Origin: Gymnopus androsaceus JB14
Taxonomy: Eukaryota > Basidiomycota > Agaricomycetes > Agaricales > Omphalotaceae
Reading direction: 5' to 3'
DNA: 64,000 bases
NCBI GenBank assembly: GCA_009733575.1
Contig: ML769571.1
Coordinates: forward strand, 62,001 to 126,000
The notes under the pieces were generated by a model. That model worked only from the letters and a program-made list of their open reading frames with translations. It made no database searches and was not told where the DNA came from. Positions 51,336-62,393 of this stretch are shown piece by piece. A program made the position numbers and the translations under genes. Positions within the stretch are counted from its first letter, which is position 1. Each line of letters opens with the position of its first letter.

Positions 51336-54200
51336 ATGGCACGGCTTTCGCGCCTTCAGCAATAGTGATACAACTGGCAATAACAGCGATCACAACTCTG
51401 ACTCTGACGACGAACGAATCGTTACGCCAATCAGAAACGGCAACCATGTAGACGAAAAAATGACCTGATAGATGATGAGGACGAGGAAGAAGAGGAAGAG
51501 ATGATGGCGACGAGGAGAGAAGAGGAAGAGAAGATGACGGATTGACTGAAATCCTCGAGACACGCATTTGAAATCGAACTGCGTTTTTCAGAGCACAGAA
51601 TTCCAGCTCTGATCTTATACGAGGTGTAGACCTGCAGAGAATGCATCTAATGCAAACTTCTTTGTTTCGGATGCCAGAAGAGGCTGCAGCGTTAAAAGCA
51701 ATCAACTACATTGCAGATGCCTCTTTGCTGAGACCATTCAAACTCTTAGAAAACACGGCCGAGAATCAGACGAAGATATTCGGAGCTAGGGATACGCGTC
51801 CTCATTGCCAAGGACGTGCAGCCAACGCTAACGCGGCCTATGCGAAAATACATTCGCGTAGAGGGTGCAATATCTGTGGCCAATGGCGCAGAAGATGCTC
51901 TAGGTGACGCTGGCTTATCTTTTGGCAGGTCATTCCGCGTCGGATGGAGTCCCGGAGGTGCCCTAGTCCGCCCTTCTTCCTCTGGCACCATTGTTCTCGA
52001 ACGCAGGATTCCAATTTCATCCAGCAACACATTGTCGTCCAAACTCCTCCAACATCCACTAACTCATTCATCTATATTGCCTGACGACAGAGGTGTACCG
52101 TTTGCCAGTCCATCACCACTGTGCTTCAGTTTCCTCCTTTGCCTCCCTCTTTCCCGCCACAGATGCTTCATCAGATGCATCACTATTCCGCCTTGTGTCC
52201 GCTCTGTTTGACCCACTTTCTCTCCATCTTTCGCCCAGAGCCGCCTCTCCAGATATCCGTAACCGAGTCGCGCTTCTCACCCGCAAAGCCGCTTTGTTTA
52301 CCTGGCTCCAGTCCGCTGTTGCTCCCGCAGTGCAGGAGCATATACAAACACATCCAGCAGCTAGTGCTCCTGCAGCTGCATTCGCCCACCTAACGGGTAA
52401 TCAGCTCGAGTGCGCATGTGACGCTGCAATGGACGGCGGATACCCTACCCTCGCCACACTCATCGCACAGGCTGGCGGTGACAGCCGTTACCGCGCAGAC
52501 CTTCGCGAGCAACTGGTTATCTGGATAGATCAAAAGTTGACACACTTGTTGATCGCGACTTGCGCAAAATTTATGCTTGCTTGCTGAGACCTGGGTGGGG
52601 ATAATTTTGCAGGATCTTGACTGGAAGCGGATTTTTGGTCTTCATCTCTAGTTCGCAGAGCCTATGCATGTTCCTATCCCATTAGCCTTCAATTCCTCAT
52701 GAAATCTACCACTGACGGTGCAGACGACATGCTATTCTCTCTTCTACGGCTGTATTCAGATCCGACATGCTCCCTCTCTGACATTCTACAACCTCGAACC
52801 CGGACGGTCTTCTAGACTACACACTCCCTTTGCACCTTTACATCGATACTCTCGAGATGCATGCGTGTCCGGGATTTTCCCGATCGTGGAGATGCTTGTC
52901 TTCGCGACGACACGACACCACTGACATTGATCAACTCGAGCCCGAGCCCGAGTCTTGAAGGACATAGTCCTACTGCAGATCTCCTCACAAGCGCTTATGC
53001 TTTACAGCTCGAGTATGTGGACATGGTCCAGGAAGCCGCTTTTGTGCTCTTACATCTGGAGCCTCTACAGGGTCTGTGTATTTGAACCGTTGTCTATATA
53101 TTTCTCCCTAACATTTTTTCTTCAGGCGGCAGCAAGGCCATCCAAGATCTTCTCATTCGGTCTGCACCCAAGCTGGATGAATGGAACATCCGGGGTCTCG
53201 TCGGGAGCTTGAAGATTCCCTTGAAATGGATCAAGGAAGCTCAGGTATGTAACACTCATTACCATGGTTCACTATCTGACCTGTTGGTGTATAGGCCATA
53301 TATGCCCTCAATACTTTTAATCATCCCTCTTCTTCGATCCTCTCATTAACATCAGTCGCTTCACCTTCTTCAATCCACCCAGTTTGCACAGCGTACGAAC
53401 TATTTCTCGCAGCTGGTAATCTCGATCGTGCAAATGACATTGCCATCCTCTCTCTCGCACAAGACACGGTTCTTTGTAACGACTGGGTGCTTTTGAAGGA
53501 ACTGTTCTCTCCCTTCGTAACGTTCTCTGGGGACAGCAGTGATCGCGGAAGAGTTGAAGGGTGGTATGTTCGGGGTAAAGTACGTGATTTGTTCTATCCT
53601 ATGTTCATATGAACTGATTCTTTCTTTTTCTTATCCTCTCTCAGGCGTTCCTCGACTACGCAAACATCATGATGCGAATAACAGCTCTCCTTCCTTCAGA
53701 CTTGAATCATTGAAGGACTAGAACGTGACGCTGTACCAGACGCTGTATGCACAAAAGAGTTAGAAGACCTTGTTTGGGTATACCCCGACTTATCACGCTC
53801 CTGCCTGACGCTATTTTTCGCTCACAGCGGGATTGGGAGTCGGAGCAGGAGCAGGAGTGGGATAGGGCGGACCCAACACAGTTAAAGCTCAAGCACCAGG
53901 TAGCTTTACATGAGATGACAGCTCGATTAGTGAAGGTGGTTGATCGGGTCAGACCTAATGCATTGGTGGGTTTGAATCTCTTCTTGCGATTCTACGCAGA
54001 CTGACGAGCTCCTTCCCTTTTTACCTTTTGCAGGAGCAAGTACAGCCTCAGCTTATGGACAATGCTACAAAACTGCAGCATATCCGTGCCGCTGCGGTGT
54101 CCAGCTTTTTTAAAAGCATCAAGACTGACTGGTCTAGTATATCTATGTTGTATCACTATCAGTCATCTTACAAACACTTCCGAGATCCATACAGGTAGCG
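51336..54200 (+). CDS. NUP96: Nup96/Nup145C-type nucleoporin (several frame breaks)
   Basis: The start near 51336 reads MARFRAFSNSDTTGNN once one extra C (about 51344) is dropped, then an acidic stretch (DDEDEEEEEE). Known Nup96 text follows: MHLMQTSLFRMPEEAAALKA, GDAGLSFGRSFRVGWSPGG, SDASLFRLVSALFDPLSLHL, AAFAHLTGNQLECACDAAM, DLDWKRIFGLHL, SAPKLDEWNIRGLVGSLKIP, AIYALNTFNHPSSSI, ELFLAAGNLDRANDIAILS. At least four more one-base breaks occur (about 51459 in an A-run, 52130, 52535 and 52697). It is a standalone Nup96, without an upstream Nup98 FG region. It belongs to the Nup84/Nup107 Y-complex scaffold. The 3' end enters the tandem repeat at 54124, so the last codons to 54200 (PYR stop) come from repeat sequence. 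Confidence 0.85.
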
Positions 54201-55171
54201 CTATAGACTGGTATATTGATTCCGCGAGTAGAGTAAACGTCCTATGCCTATCTTCAAGATCTTGGTGTCAAATTCATGAAGGAAATCCTGTTGAGTTTGA
54301 GGAGTATATTGCTGCAAAGAAGGAGGAGCTAGAAGGTTTACTACGAGATCTTCACACGAGCCATCAACTATGATGATGCTTTGTGGACAATGAAGGTAAC
54401 ACATCATTGGAAATCAAGGAATGACCGCGGAACGTCGATGCTGCCTATATCTATAAAGTCAATCTTGAGCACTATATTTTCTATGTACATATGTTGATCG
54501 AGAGCCTTATTTTTGCATTTGTTGTGCACAAAGTTTACATGTTCGTTCAGTCTGCTCTCTAGACGGTGACGTTAAAGACTACGAGGTGCCCTCGGACTTA
54601 GAAAAAGCTAGGCATCGCTATAAATTGCCTCCTTCGTCTTCAGCAACTGCAGAAGTGCTCAAGACCTACAGGGGTACAGTACCATGTCCGAAGTGAATAC
54701 AACCCACGAATTGTCGGACCTTCCTCTTGAGATGCGCTCCTCAGAGATCGTACGCATGGAACTCATGCAAGTGTTTATCGGCGCATCAATGCAAACCGTG
54801 ACCTACGCAAATTATGGACTGGGAGAAAGAACTACGCTGTTTTCTTCCGAGGCCAATCTATAAGGTCCGCATGATGATAGATGTTTTCACAGGACCGCTA
54901 ATCTTGGAGATCATTATCTCCGAGATTGTCCTGCCTTTCAGTGGATAGAGCGGAGACTACTATGCTTGCTCATTGTTTCGCGCCTCGATGCCGAGGACAA
55001 CTTGCCTGTTGCAGTCGTCAAACTGGTACAGGAACTAAAGTTGCAGATGGAAAAAGAGACCATCCCTACGAGTATGACTGCTTGTAAGGCAATTGTCTTC
55101 TTTGCCATCATATCATCGCTGTACCGTGTCTCTATCGTCCGCATCGAGGTCATTGTGACCGCAACCCACTC

Positions 55172-55311
55172 GCATCAGCAAAACTTGTATTGACTGGGGC
55201 CCTCTGGGAGCGCTGGCCAGCACTTGCCGGCACTGGACAGGAATCGGCAGTGCCGGCAAGTGCCTGCCAGCGCTCACAGAAGGTCCCAGTCAATACAGGT
55301 TTTGCTGATGC
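55172..55311. repeat. 140-bp near-perfect inverted repeat (MITE-like), copy 1
   Basis: Two arms of about 64 bp around a loop of about 12 bp (GACAGGAATCGG). The arms start GCATCAGCAAAAC and their ends read GCCGGCACTG before the loop. It could fold to a long hairpin. The flanks CCCA and TGGG may extend it slightly. Confidence 0.88.
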
Positions 55312-55340
55312 TCACTGGGCCCAAATTCCACATATCACAC

Positions 55341-55564
55341 TAGACTCGCGTGGCCAGTTCCGTTCGGTCGCCACCTATTTCAAATAAATTTGAAATGCGC
55401 TGCAAGCAGCTGAGGGTTCTCCGAACGTGCTCCTGCAAGTCAGCACGGATCAAATCGGAGAACGGATGGTTCACGAGCCTAATATCACTAGACTCGCGTG
55501 GCCAGTTCCGTTCAGGTCGCCACCTATTTCAAATAAATTTGAAATGCGCTGCAAGCAGCTGAGG
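55341..55564. repeat. A-B-A direct repeat block (unit 1)
   Basis: Block A (55341-55415) starts TAGACTCGCGTGGCC and ends GCAAGCAGCTGAGG. Block B (55416-55488) starts GTTCTCCGAACGTG and ends CCTAATATCAC. A recurs at 55489-55564. B recurs after the TIR element at 56971-57044. The same layout is found in unit 2 (from about 58266). Block A contains the small palindrome ATTTCAAATAAATTTGAAAT. Confidence 0.9.
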
Positions 55565-55578
55565 TGACTACCGAAGGA

Positions 55579-56968
55579 CTGGGACGCAACCCACGTCACT
55601 AACCGAGTCACATTTTCGTGACTTTAACTTAGTGAAATTTCGAATTTTTCTCCGCCATCACTTTTCAGTTTTGCTTCTCATATCTTGGCAACTTCAACGA
55701 CAACCTCAAGCAGTAGCCGAATAGTCAATAGACTGTATCAATAGTCTAGAAAACAATTTTTATTCAATTCCAACAACTAACGGGCCCTAAACTACCAAAA
55801 TTGGTTTTCTTGAGTGTAATTTGGCGAGTTCTGGTAAGTGAAGTGATGATAAGGGTCTCCTGGAGGTGGTATGAAGGTCGGGGAATACTGATAACCTTGG
55901 TGAGAGGTTCCCTGAGGCATAGCAGAGGGTGTAGGGAAGAATCGGAGGTTATTGGATGGAGATGGAGTTGCAGGATAGCATGGATCGATGGCCTGGGTAT
56001 GGGTTTCTAGCTCTGTGTGTGGACACGGAGTGGCTGCATTAGATTGCTGTCGTATTGTGAGTGTCGAGGTTGAGATGGGGTTATGGGAAGGATATTGGTT
56101 AGGAGGAAGGAAGGAAGGTCCCGGAGTATGATACGTTTGCATGTCTGGATGCATCGTACAATTGTAACCATGATGGTTGCGTGTTGAAGCCGGATCCATG
56201 GAATGAGCTCGATGGCCTATCTGTTGGTCTGTCTGTTGGCGATGAGAATGTTCGCCGGATCGTATTGAATTTGCTGAGGATGATATACAACGTGTTTTTT
56301 GTACATCAGCTGGTTGGAGCCGCAGATATTGCGGCGGCAAGATGTCGAGACGCGAGAAGAAGATTAGACGCGCCATGAGGCTGAGAACGTTGAATAGATG
56401 CCGTTGACATCTCTTGTTCAATACCACAACCACTGCTGCTTGCCCCGAGGTCTCCTTTGTTGAGCGGAGCACTCTCTGTCCCTTCGCGCTGTATCTTCCA
56501 CTGCTTTCTTTTCGTTGTCTTTGGCAGCGGTACCATGGCCGGCATAATCAAGACCTTGAATCGTTTCCCAAGATTCTCGCCGTAATTCTCCCAGCATGAT
56601 TTTTCCTTCAGATGCTCATACGACGAGATTGGACCAACAGATGCGAGTAGTTTCACATGATCGTCACTAAGAATCGATGGGCCTGGCCAGAGAGCAAGAG
56701 AATGGTTGGATTGACGGATTTTAGAGCGCAGGTGTAAGAGCACCGTTGGTAGGCTTGTGTGGAATGCCTTTCGGAATAGCGGCCGGTCGTGGTGGAGCTT
56801 TGTAGGCTTGTTTCCTTAATCAGTGACCCTAATTTTTTGGGCGGGATAGTGTTTGGAAAAAGTTCGAGAGGCAAAAGCTGAGATGTGATCGCTAGCAGAA
56901 ATATCGAAATTTCACTAAGTCAAAGTCACGAATTGTGACTCCGGTTAGTGACGTGGATTGCGTTCCAG
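55579..56968 (-). mobile_element. TIR element of 1.39 kb, copy 1
   Basis: Inverted terminal repeats of about 65 bp at 55579-55643 and 56904-56968. They begin CTGGGACGCAACCCACGTCA on the left and, read inward from the right, CTGGAACGCAATCCACGTCA. Each contains a GTCAC...GTGAC palindrome and ends in AGTGAAATTTCGA. It sits exactly between block A and block B, which elsewhere are contiguous. The interior encodes a minus-strand protein with no recognised transposase motif. No clear target-site duplication was seen. Confidence 0.82.
55792..56870 (-). pseudogene. Minus-strand gene inside TIR element, copy 1
   Basis: Reading inward from the right: FRKAFHTSLP-like text, then KIRQSNHSLALWP, ILSDDHVKLLASVGPISSYE, and a basic stretch (PLPKTTKRK) that resembles a nuclear localisation signal. 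The C-terminus is Pro/Gln/His-rich (TYHTPGPSFLPPNQYPS, PPPGDPYHHFTYQNSPNYTQ) and ends ENQFW, stop 55792-55794. The DDHVKLLASVGPI motif recalls a small helical HRDC-like nucleic-acid-binding fold, a weak suggestion only. Frames change in several places. No DDE or HUH transposase motif was found. Confidence 0.5.
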
Positions 56969-58097
56969 CCGTTCCTCCGAACGTGCTCCTGCAAGTCAGC
57001 ACGGATCAAATCGGAGAACGGATGTTCACGAGCCTAATATCACAACTGACTGGTCTAGTATATCTATGTTGTATCACTATCAGTCATCTTACAAACACTT
57101 CCGAGATCCATACAGGTAGCGCTATAGACTGGTATTTGATTCCGCGAGTAGAGTAAACGTCCTATGCCTATCTTCAAAGTCTTGGTGTCAAATTCATGAA
57201 GGAAATCCTGTTGAGTTGAGGAGTATATTGCTGCAAAGAAGAAGGAGCTAGAAGGTTTACTAAGAGATCTTCACACGAGCCATCAACTATGATGATGCTT
57301 TGTGGACAATGAAGGTAACACATCATTGGAAATCAAGGAAATGACCGCGGAACGTCGATGCTGCCTATTCTATAAAGTCAATCTTGAGCACTATATTTTC
57401 TATGTACATATGTTGATCGAGAGCCTTATTTTTGGCATTTGTTTGTGCACAAAGTTTACATGTTCGTTCACTCTGCTCTCTAGACGGTGACGTTAAAGAC
57501 TACGAGGTGCCCTCGGACTTAGAAAAAGCTAGGCATCGCTATAAATTGCCTCCTTCGTCTTCAGCAACTGCAGAGTGCTCAAGACCTAACAGGGGTACAG
57601 TACCATGTCCGAAGTGAATAACAACCCACGAATTGTCGGACCTTCCTCTTGAGATGCGCTCCTCAAGAGATCGTACGCATGGAACTCATGCAAGTGTTTA
57701 TCGGCGCAATCAATGCAAACCGTGACCTACGCAAATTATGGAACTGGGAGAAAGAACTACGCTGTTTTCTTCCGAGGCCATCTATAAGGTCCGCATGATG
57801 ATAGATGTTTTCACAGGACCGCTAATCTTGGAGATCATTATCTCCCGAGATTGTCCTGCCTTTCAGTGATAGAGCGGAGACTACTATGTTGCTCATTGTT
57901 TCGCGCCTCGATGCCGAGGACAACTTGCCTGTTGCAGTCCGTCAAACTGGTACAGGAACTAAAAGTTGCAGATGGAAAAAGAGACCATCCCTACGAGTAT
58001 GACTGCTTGTAAGGCAATTGTCTTCTTTGCCATCATATCATCGCTGTACCGTGTCTCTATCGTCCGCATCGAGGTCATTGTGACCGCAACCCACCTC

Positions 58098-58236
58098 GCA
58101 TCAGCAAAACTTGTATTGACTGGGCCCTCTGGGACCGCCATGCACACTTGCCGGCACTGGACAGGAATCCGGCAGTGCCGGCAAGTGCCTGCCAGCGCTC
58201 ACAGAAGGTCCCAGTCAATACAGGTTTTGCTGATGC
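58098..58236. repeat. Near-perfect inverted repeat (MITE-like), copy 2
   Basis: Same palindrome within tandem unit 2; the left arm has a small patch of changes (GACCGCCATGCACAC in place of the unit 1 text), which weakens pairing there. Confidence 0.85.
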
Positions 58237-58503
58237 TCACTGGGCCCAAATTCCACATATCACACTAGACTCGCGTGGCCAGTTCCGTTCGGTCGCCACC
58301 TATTTCAAATAAATTTGAAATGCGCTGCAAGCAGCTGAGGGTTCTCCGAACGTGCTCCTGCAAGTCAGCACGGATCAAATCGGAGAACGGATGGTTCACG
58401 AGCCTAATATCACTAGACTCGCGTGGCCAGTTCCGTTCAGGTCGCCACCTATTTCAAATAAATTTGAAATGCGCTGCAAGCAGCTGAGGTGACTACCGAA
58501 GGA

Positions 58504-59879
58504 CTGGGACGCAACCCACGTCACTAACCGAGTCACATTTTCGTGACTTTAACTTAGTGAAATTTCGAATTTTTCTCCGCCATCACTTTTCAGTTTGCTT
58601 CTCATATCTTGGCAACTTCAACGACAACCTCAAGCAGTAGCCGAATAGTCAATAGACTGTATCAATAGTCTAGAAAACAATTTTATTCAATTCCAACAAC
58701 TAACGGGCCCTAAACTACCAAAATTGGTTTTCTTGAGTGTAATTTGGCGAGTTCTGGTAAGTGAAGTGATGATAAGGGTCTCCTGGAGGTGGTATGAAGG
58801 TCGGGGAATACTGATAACCTTGGTGAGAGGTTCCCTGAGCATAGCAGAGGGTGTAGGGAAAATCGGAGGTTATTGGATGGAGATGGAGTTGCAGGATAGC
58901 ATGGATCGATGGCTGGGTATGGGTTTCTAGCTCTGTGTGTGGACACGGAGTGCTGCATTAGATTGCTGTCGTATTGTGAGTGTCGAGGTTGAGATGGGGT
59001 TATGGGGGAAGGATATTGGTTAGGAGGAAGGAAGGAAGGTCCCGGAGTATGATACGTTTGCATGTCTGGATGCATCGTACAATTGTAACCATGATGGTTC
59101 GGTGTTGAAGCCGGGATCATGGAATGAGCTCGATGGGCTATCTGTTGGTCTGTCTGTTGGCGATGAGAATGTGTCGCCGGATCGTATTGAATTTGCTGAG
59201 GATGATATACAACGTGTTTTTGTACATCAGCTGGTTGGAGGCGCAGATATTGCGGCGGCAAGATGTCGAGACGCGAGAAGAAGATTAGACGCGCCATGAG
59301 GCTGAGAACGTTGAATAGATGCCGTTGACATCTCTTGTTCAATACCACAACCACTGCTGCTTGCCCGAGGTCTCTTTGTTGACGGAGCACTCTCTGTCCC
59401 TTCCGCTGTATCTTCCACTGTCTTTCTTTTCGTTGTCTTTGGCAGCGGTACCATGGCCGGCATATCAAGACCTTGAATCGTTTCCCAAGATTCTCGCCGT
59501 AATTCTCCCAGCATGATTTTCTTCAGATGCTCATACGACGAGATTGGACCAACAGATGCGAGTAGTTTCACATGATCGTCACTAAGAATCGATTGGGCTG
59601 GCCAGAGAGCAAGAGAATGGTTGGATTGACGGATTTTAGAGCGCCAGGTGTAGAGCACGTTGGGTAGGCTTGTGTGGAATGCCTTTCGGAATAGCGGCCG
59701 GTCGTGGTGGAGCTTTGTAGCTTGTTTCCTTAATCAGTGACCTAATTTTTTGGGCGGGATAGTGTTTGGAAAAAGTTCGAGAGGCAAAACTGAGATGTGA
59801 TCGCTAGCAGAAAATCGAAATTTCACTAAGTCAAAGTCACGAATTCGTGACTCGGTTAGTGACGTGGATTGCGTTCCAG
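58504..59879 (-). mobile_element. TIR element of 1.38 kb, copy 2
   Basis: Same inverted ends as copy 1. The right end here has the perfect 16-bp palindrome GTCACGAATTCGTGAC, which in copy 1 lacks one C. Copied together with its host unit rather than by an independent insertion, because flanks agree on both sides. Confidence 0.82.
58715..59740 (-). pseudogene. Minus-strand gene inside TIR element, copy 2
   Basis: Second copy of the same reading frame. Comparison with copy 1 gives a cleaner N-terminal half (for example LKKIMLGELRRESWETIQGL and KTVEDTAEGTESAPSTKRPR), while copy 1 is cleaner in the Pro-rich end. A consensus of both would give one long open frame. Confidence 0.5.
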
Positions 59880-60801
59880 CCGTTCTCCGAACGTGCTCCT
59901 GCAAGTCAGCACGGATCAAATCGGAGAACGGATGGTTCACGAGCCTAATATCACACATACCCGCACTCCAATTCCTTCCCTTGCATGATAGCACATCACA
60001 CCGCACCCCTTGTTCACTAGAATACCCACCTACGCCAGGGATTAAAGCCATCGCACGTCTGGGGCAGATGATCTTCGAGTAGAGCCCCAAATATGATCTG
60101 GTCTTAAGGAATAAGCGATTTCATAAAAGCGTTCCTTGCTTGTTGGGAGATCCCTTCTATGCTTACACGTCGTGGAGTATTTTCCTCTTTCATATCTCCA
60201 AGCTTTTGCAACCCTTTTTCCCTGGTGCGCTCAGGCTGCTGATGTGGAATTTCAACGGGGAGGGGGCAAGCTTTGAGGCTGTAAAATACGGAATTCTGGA
60301 ATCTAGCACTAGTTGGAATCGGTTTGATAGGAGGATAATCGAGGTATTATCTAGAACCGAATTCAATCTCATCGCGATACTCACGGGACCAGCATGGAGG
60401 CAACGTGTTCGTCTTCACAAACCAATTCCAATGACAGCTATTAGTATCATACGAGAAGAATACAGTCCTCGAGTTTGAGGTGGGTGGTGAGTGGTGCGGC
60501 CTCCTAATCTTTCCCGATCAGTTTCTTGAATGAAAGAGGCTAAGAGGGAAGGGCAGGAAAAGAGTTTCGCAAAAATTATATAATAGTTATCTTATGTTGA
60601 ATTAGGCCTAAAGCAGTCGTTGTTACGCAAGAATCCTAGCGCTAATGTTGAATATCCCCACCGCGATGCTTAAACATGAAGTATAGTATTTATACAAACC
60701 TAGCTAGTTAAGTTAAGTCGCAGCTAAAGCTCAATCATAGAGATAGATACACTGTGCACCTAGTCCGCATGTCACTCGAAGATAAAACAATTCAGGACCT
60801 C

Positions 60802-61247
60802 AAATACGCTATTCCGGACAAAGATTGGGGGGAGTTTCCAAGGTCGCGATTTTGGCGATGCGATTTTCCTGTCCTATTGTAGCGTATTTTAGGCCAAAAT
60901 GTCTGCTTCCCTGTCCTGTTATAGCGTCCTTTAGCGCGGCGGGTCAGCGCGACCCGAACTTTTTGAGGGGTTTTGCGACCAAAGAAGTGTGTCAAAGGTG
61001 AAACTCTGAAGCGCTATTGGGGGGCCAGGTAGGTAGGTAAACCGGCGCGGTCCCATTGAGAACTTCATGAAGATGTTTTTAACGTACGTAGAAGTCTGTA
61101 GGAGCGCTCGAGGAGCGCTTAGAATTTTTTTCGACATTATTTGGATTTTCTGGCGATTTTTTTCGATTCACATGACCGTCCCTGTCCGAAATAGCGTACT
61201 CGAGCTCAGACGTATAGCGTACTTTAGAGTACTTGGCCGGACAAGGT
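60802..61247. repeat. Non-coding element with inverted TACGCTATTYCGGACA ends
   Basis: Left edge AATACGCTATTCCGGACAAA; near the right edge the reverse complement of GTACGCTATTTCGGACAGG (61181-61203), then TATAGCGTACTTTAG and CCGGACAAGG. The word TAGCGT followed by YTTTAG recurs four times. No open frame of note; probably a degraded non-autonomous element. Confidence 0.6.
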
Positions 61248-62118
61248 CTAATAGTAGTTTCCGAGGTCCTAATAATTCTCAGTACGAAAGCGCAGTTTCA
61301 TCGAGTATTGGTATTGATCACAAACAAAGCTTCTCATCGACCGACGGAAATTAATCAAGTATGACTTGACGCGGAAACATCAACGATAATGAGTGCAGGG
61401 TGACTCGGTGAGTGGTAATGTTGGACGTTGGGCCCGGGGATCAGGAATGGATTGTTGACAAGCCGCTAGAACCCTTGTGCTGCCAAACTGAGGTTTTTAC
61501 TAGGTAGACTCGAGGTTTTGAGCAAGTGTGGGAGTAAAAGGAGGCTTTGTAGGATTGTACCTTCAAGTTGGTGCTACGCGTATGAAAGTAGCTTAGTAAG
61601 GAGGCCTATGGATTTGGGGTCTGTGAAATTGAGGAAGAACCGACACTTTGAGCAAAGAAAAGGAGCACCAAGGGTAGGAGAAGAATGAAGGAAAGGGGAA
61701 TCCAAATGAAAGATACGAATGTACCTTGGCACCTCAAGTTATTTGAAAGCTCTTCTTTCTTATCCACCTTCCTGCATCAGTGGGAGGATAGGACGTCGTC
61801 GATGTGATTGGTTTCAGAGATGAGGAATAAATCTGATTAGTAATGGTTTTAAAGGAAGTATCGAGCCCACGGGCCACTATCGAGGACCGGAGACTGTGGC
61901 TGTGCACACGCGTCTCTTTGGCTTGCACACCCTCCGACCGCGACGTCCTTTTCGCCCCGATCGACGATGGAACTACAGCGATGGGCTGTCATATAATGGT
62001 TTTCGCTTTACGGCTGAACAGTAGGTTGGACGGTATGATCCGTGGAATTCTCTACTACTCAAGACTCATACAGCTGTAATGGCACGTTGCCAAATTAATG
62101 GTACAGTGACGGCGGTCA

Positions 62119-62182
62119 ATGATGAACCACCCGGCAATTCAATTAATATTAAATTTAATAAGCCATGTGGGTGGTTCATCAT
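62119..62182. repeat. 14-bp perfect inverted repeat
   Basis: ATGATGAACCACCC at 62119-62132 and its exact complement GGGTGGTTCATCAT at 62169-62182, separated by 36 bp of AT-rich sequence. About 210 bp upstream of the adenylate cyclase start. Confidence 0.85.
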
Positions 62183-62393
62183 CACTGTAATGCCGGGAGA
62201 TGGTAATCAGTGTAATGATTTGAGTTGATTTCCCTTTCTTGTGGGCGCCAATCAATGCGTGGCGAAAGGGATGATTTTTCACGAATTTTGTCGCGACTGG
62301 AATTGAACAGCTTTTCATATACAATGACCTTGCAGGATTCTTTATCACTGCTTTCTCTCCCTCATTCCAGTTCGCGTCCCTGGCAAGAACATA

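Larger units (their letters stand above)
54124..57044. repeat. 2.9-kb tandem repeat, unit 1
   Basis: Starts ACTGACTGGTCTAG and ends CCTAATATCACA; repeated head-to-tail at 57045. The left third (54124-55165) has plus-strand coding-like scraps (EEYIAAKKEELEGLLRDLHT, GPLILEIIISEIVLPF, PVAVVKLVQELKLQMEKETI) broken by stops, of no recognised family. Then come the 140-bp palindrome, the A-B-A direct repeats and the TIR element, each listed separately. Confidence 0.92.
57045..59955. repeat. 2.9-kb tandem repeat, unit 2
   Basis: Second copy, same start and end words as unit 1, period 2,921 bp. By eye it differs mainly by one-base insertions and deletions (for example ATGCTTGCTC versus ATGTTGCTC near 54962/57890), plus a short substituted patch at about 55205-55216 versus 58131-58142. 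Confidence 0.92.
59956..62393. other. Repeat-rich, gene-poor region
   Basis: 2.4 kb between the tandem array and the adenylate cyclase gene. A plus-strand frame at 60140-60478 and a minus-strand frame at 59734-60090 (spanning the array edge) have no recognised product. The minus frame reads across block B into unique flanking DNA (IRLVNHPFSDLIRADLQEHV), so it may be a remnant of the original host gene. An inverted-repeat segment lies at 60802-61247 and a hairpin at 62119-62182. Confidence 0.5.

Noticed and set aside
51234..51705. Upstream half of the 852-codon open frame as the N-terminus of the F-box protein
   Set aside because: It has no match to the F-box paralogue, overlaps Nup96 coding sequence on the other strand, and a spliced start at 51233 gives a better N-terminus.
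54124..59955. The 2.9-kb units as LTR retrotransposons or a Helitron
   Set aside because: No reverse transcriptase, integrase, Rep or helicase motif, no long terminal direct repeats at unit ends other than block B, and no Helitron end hairpin was seen.
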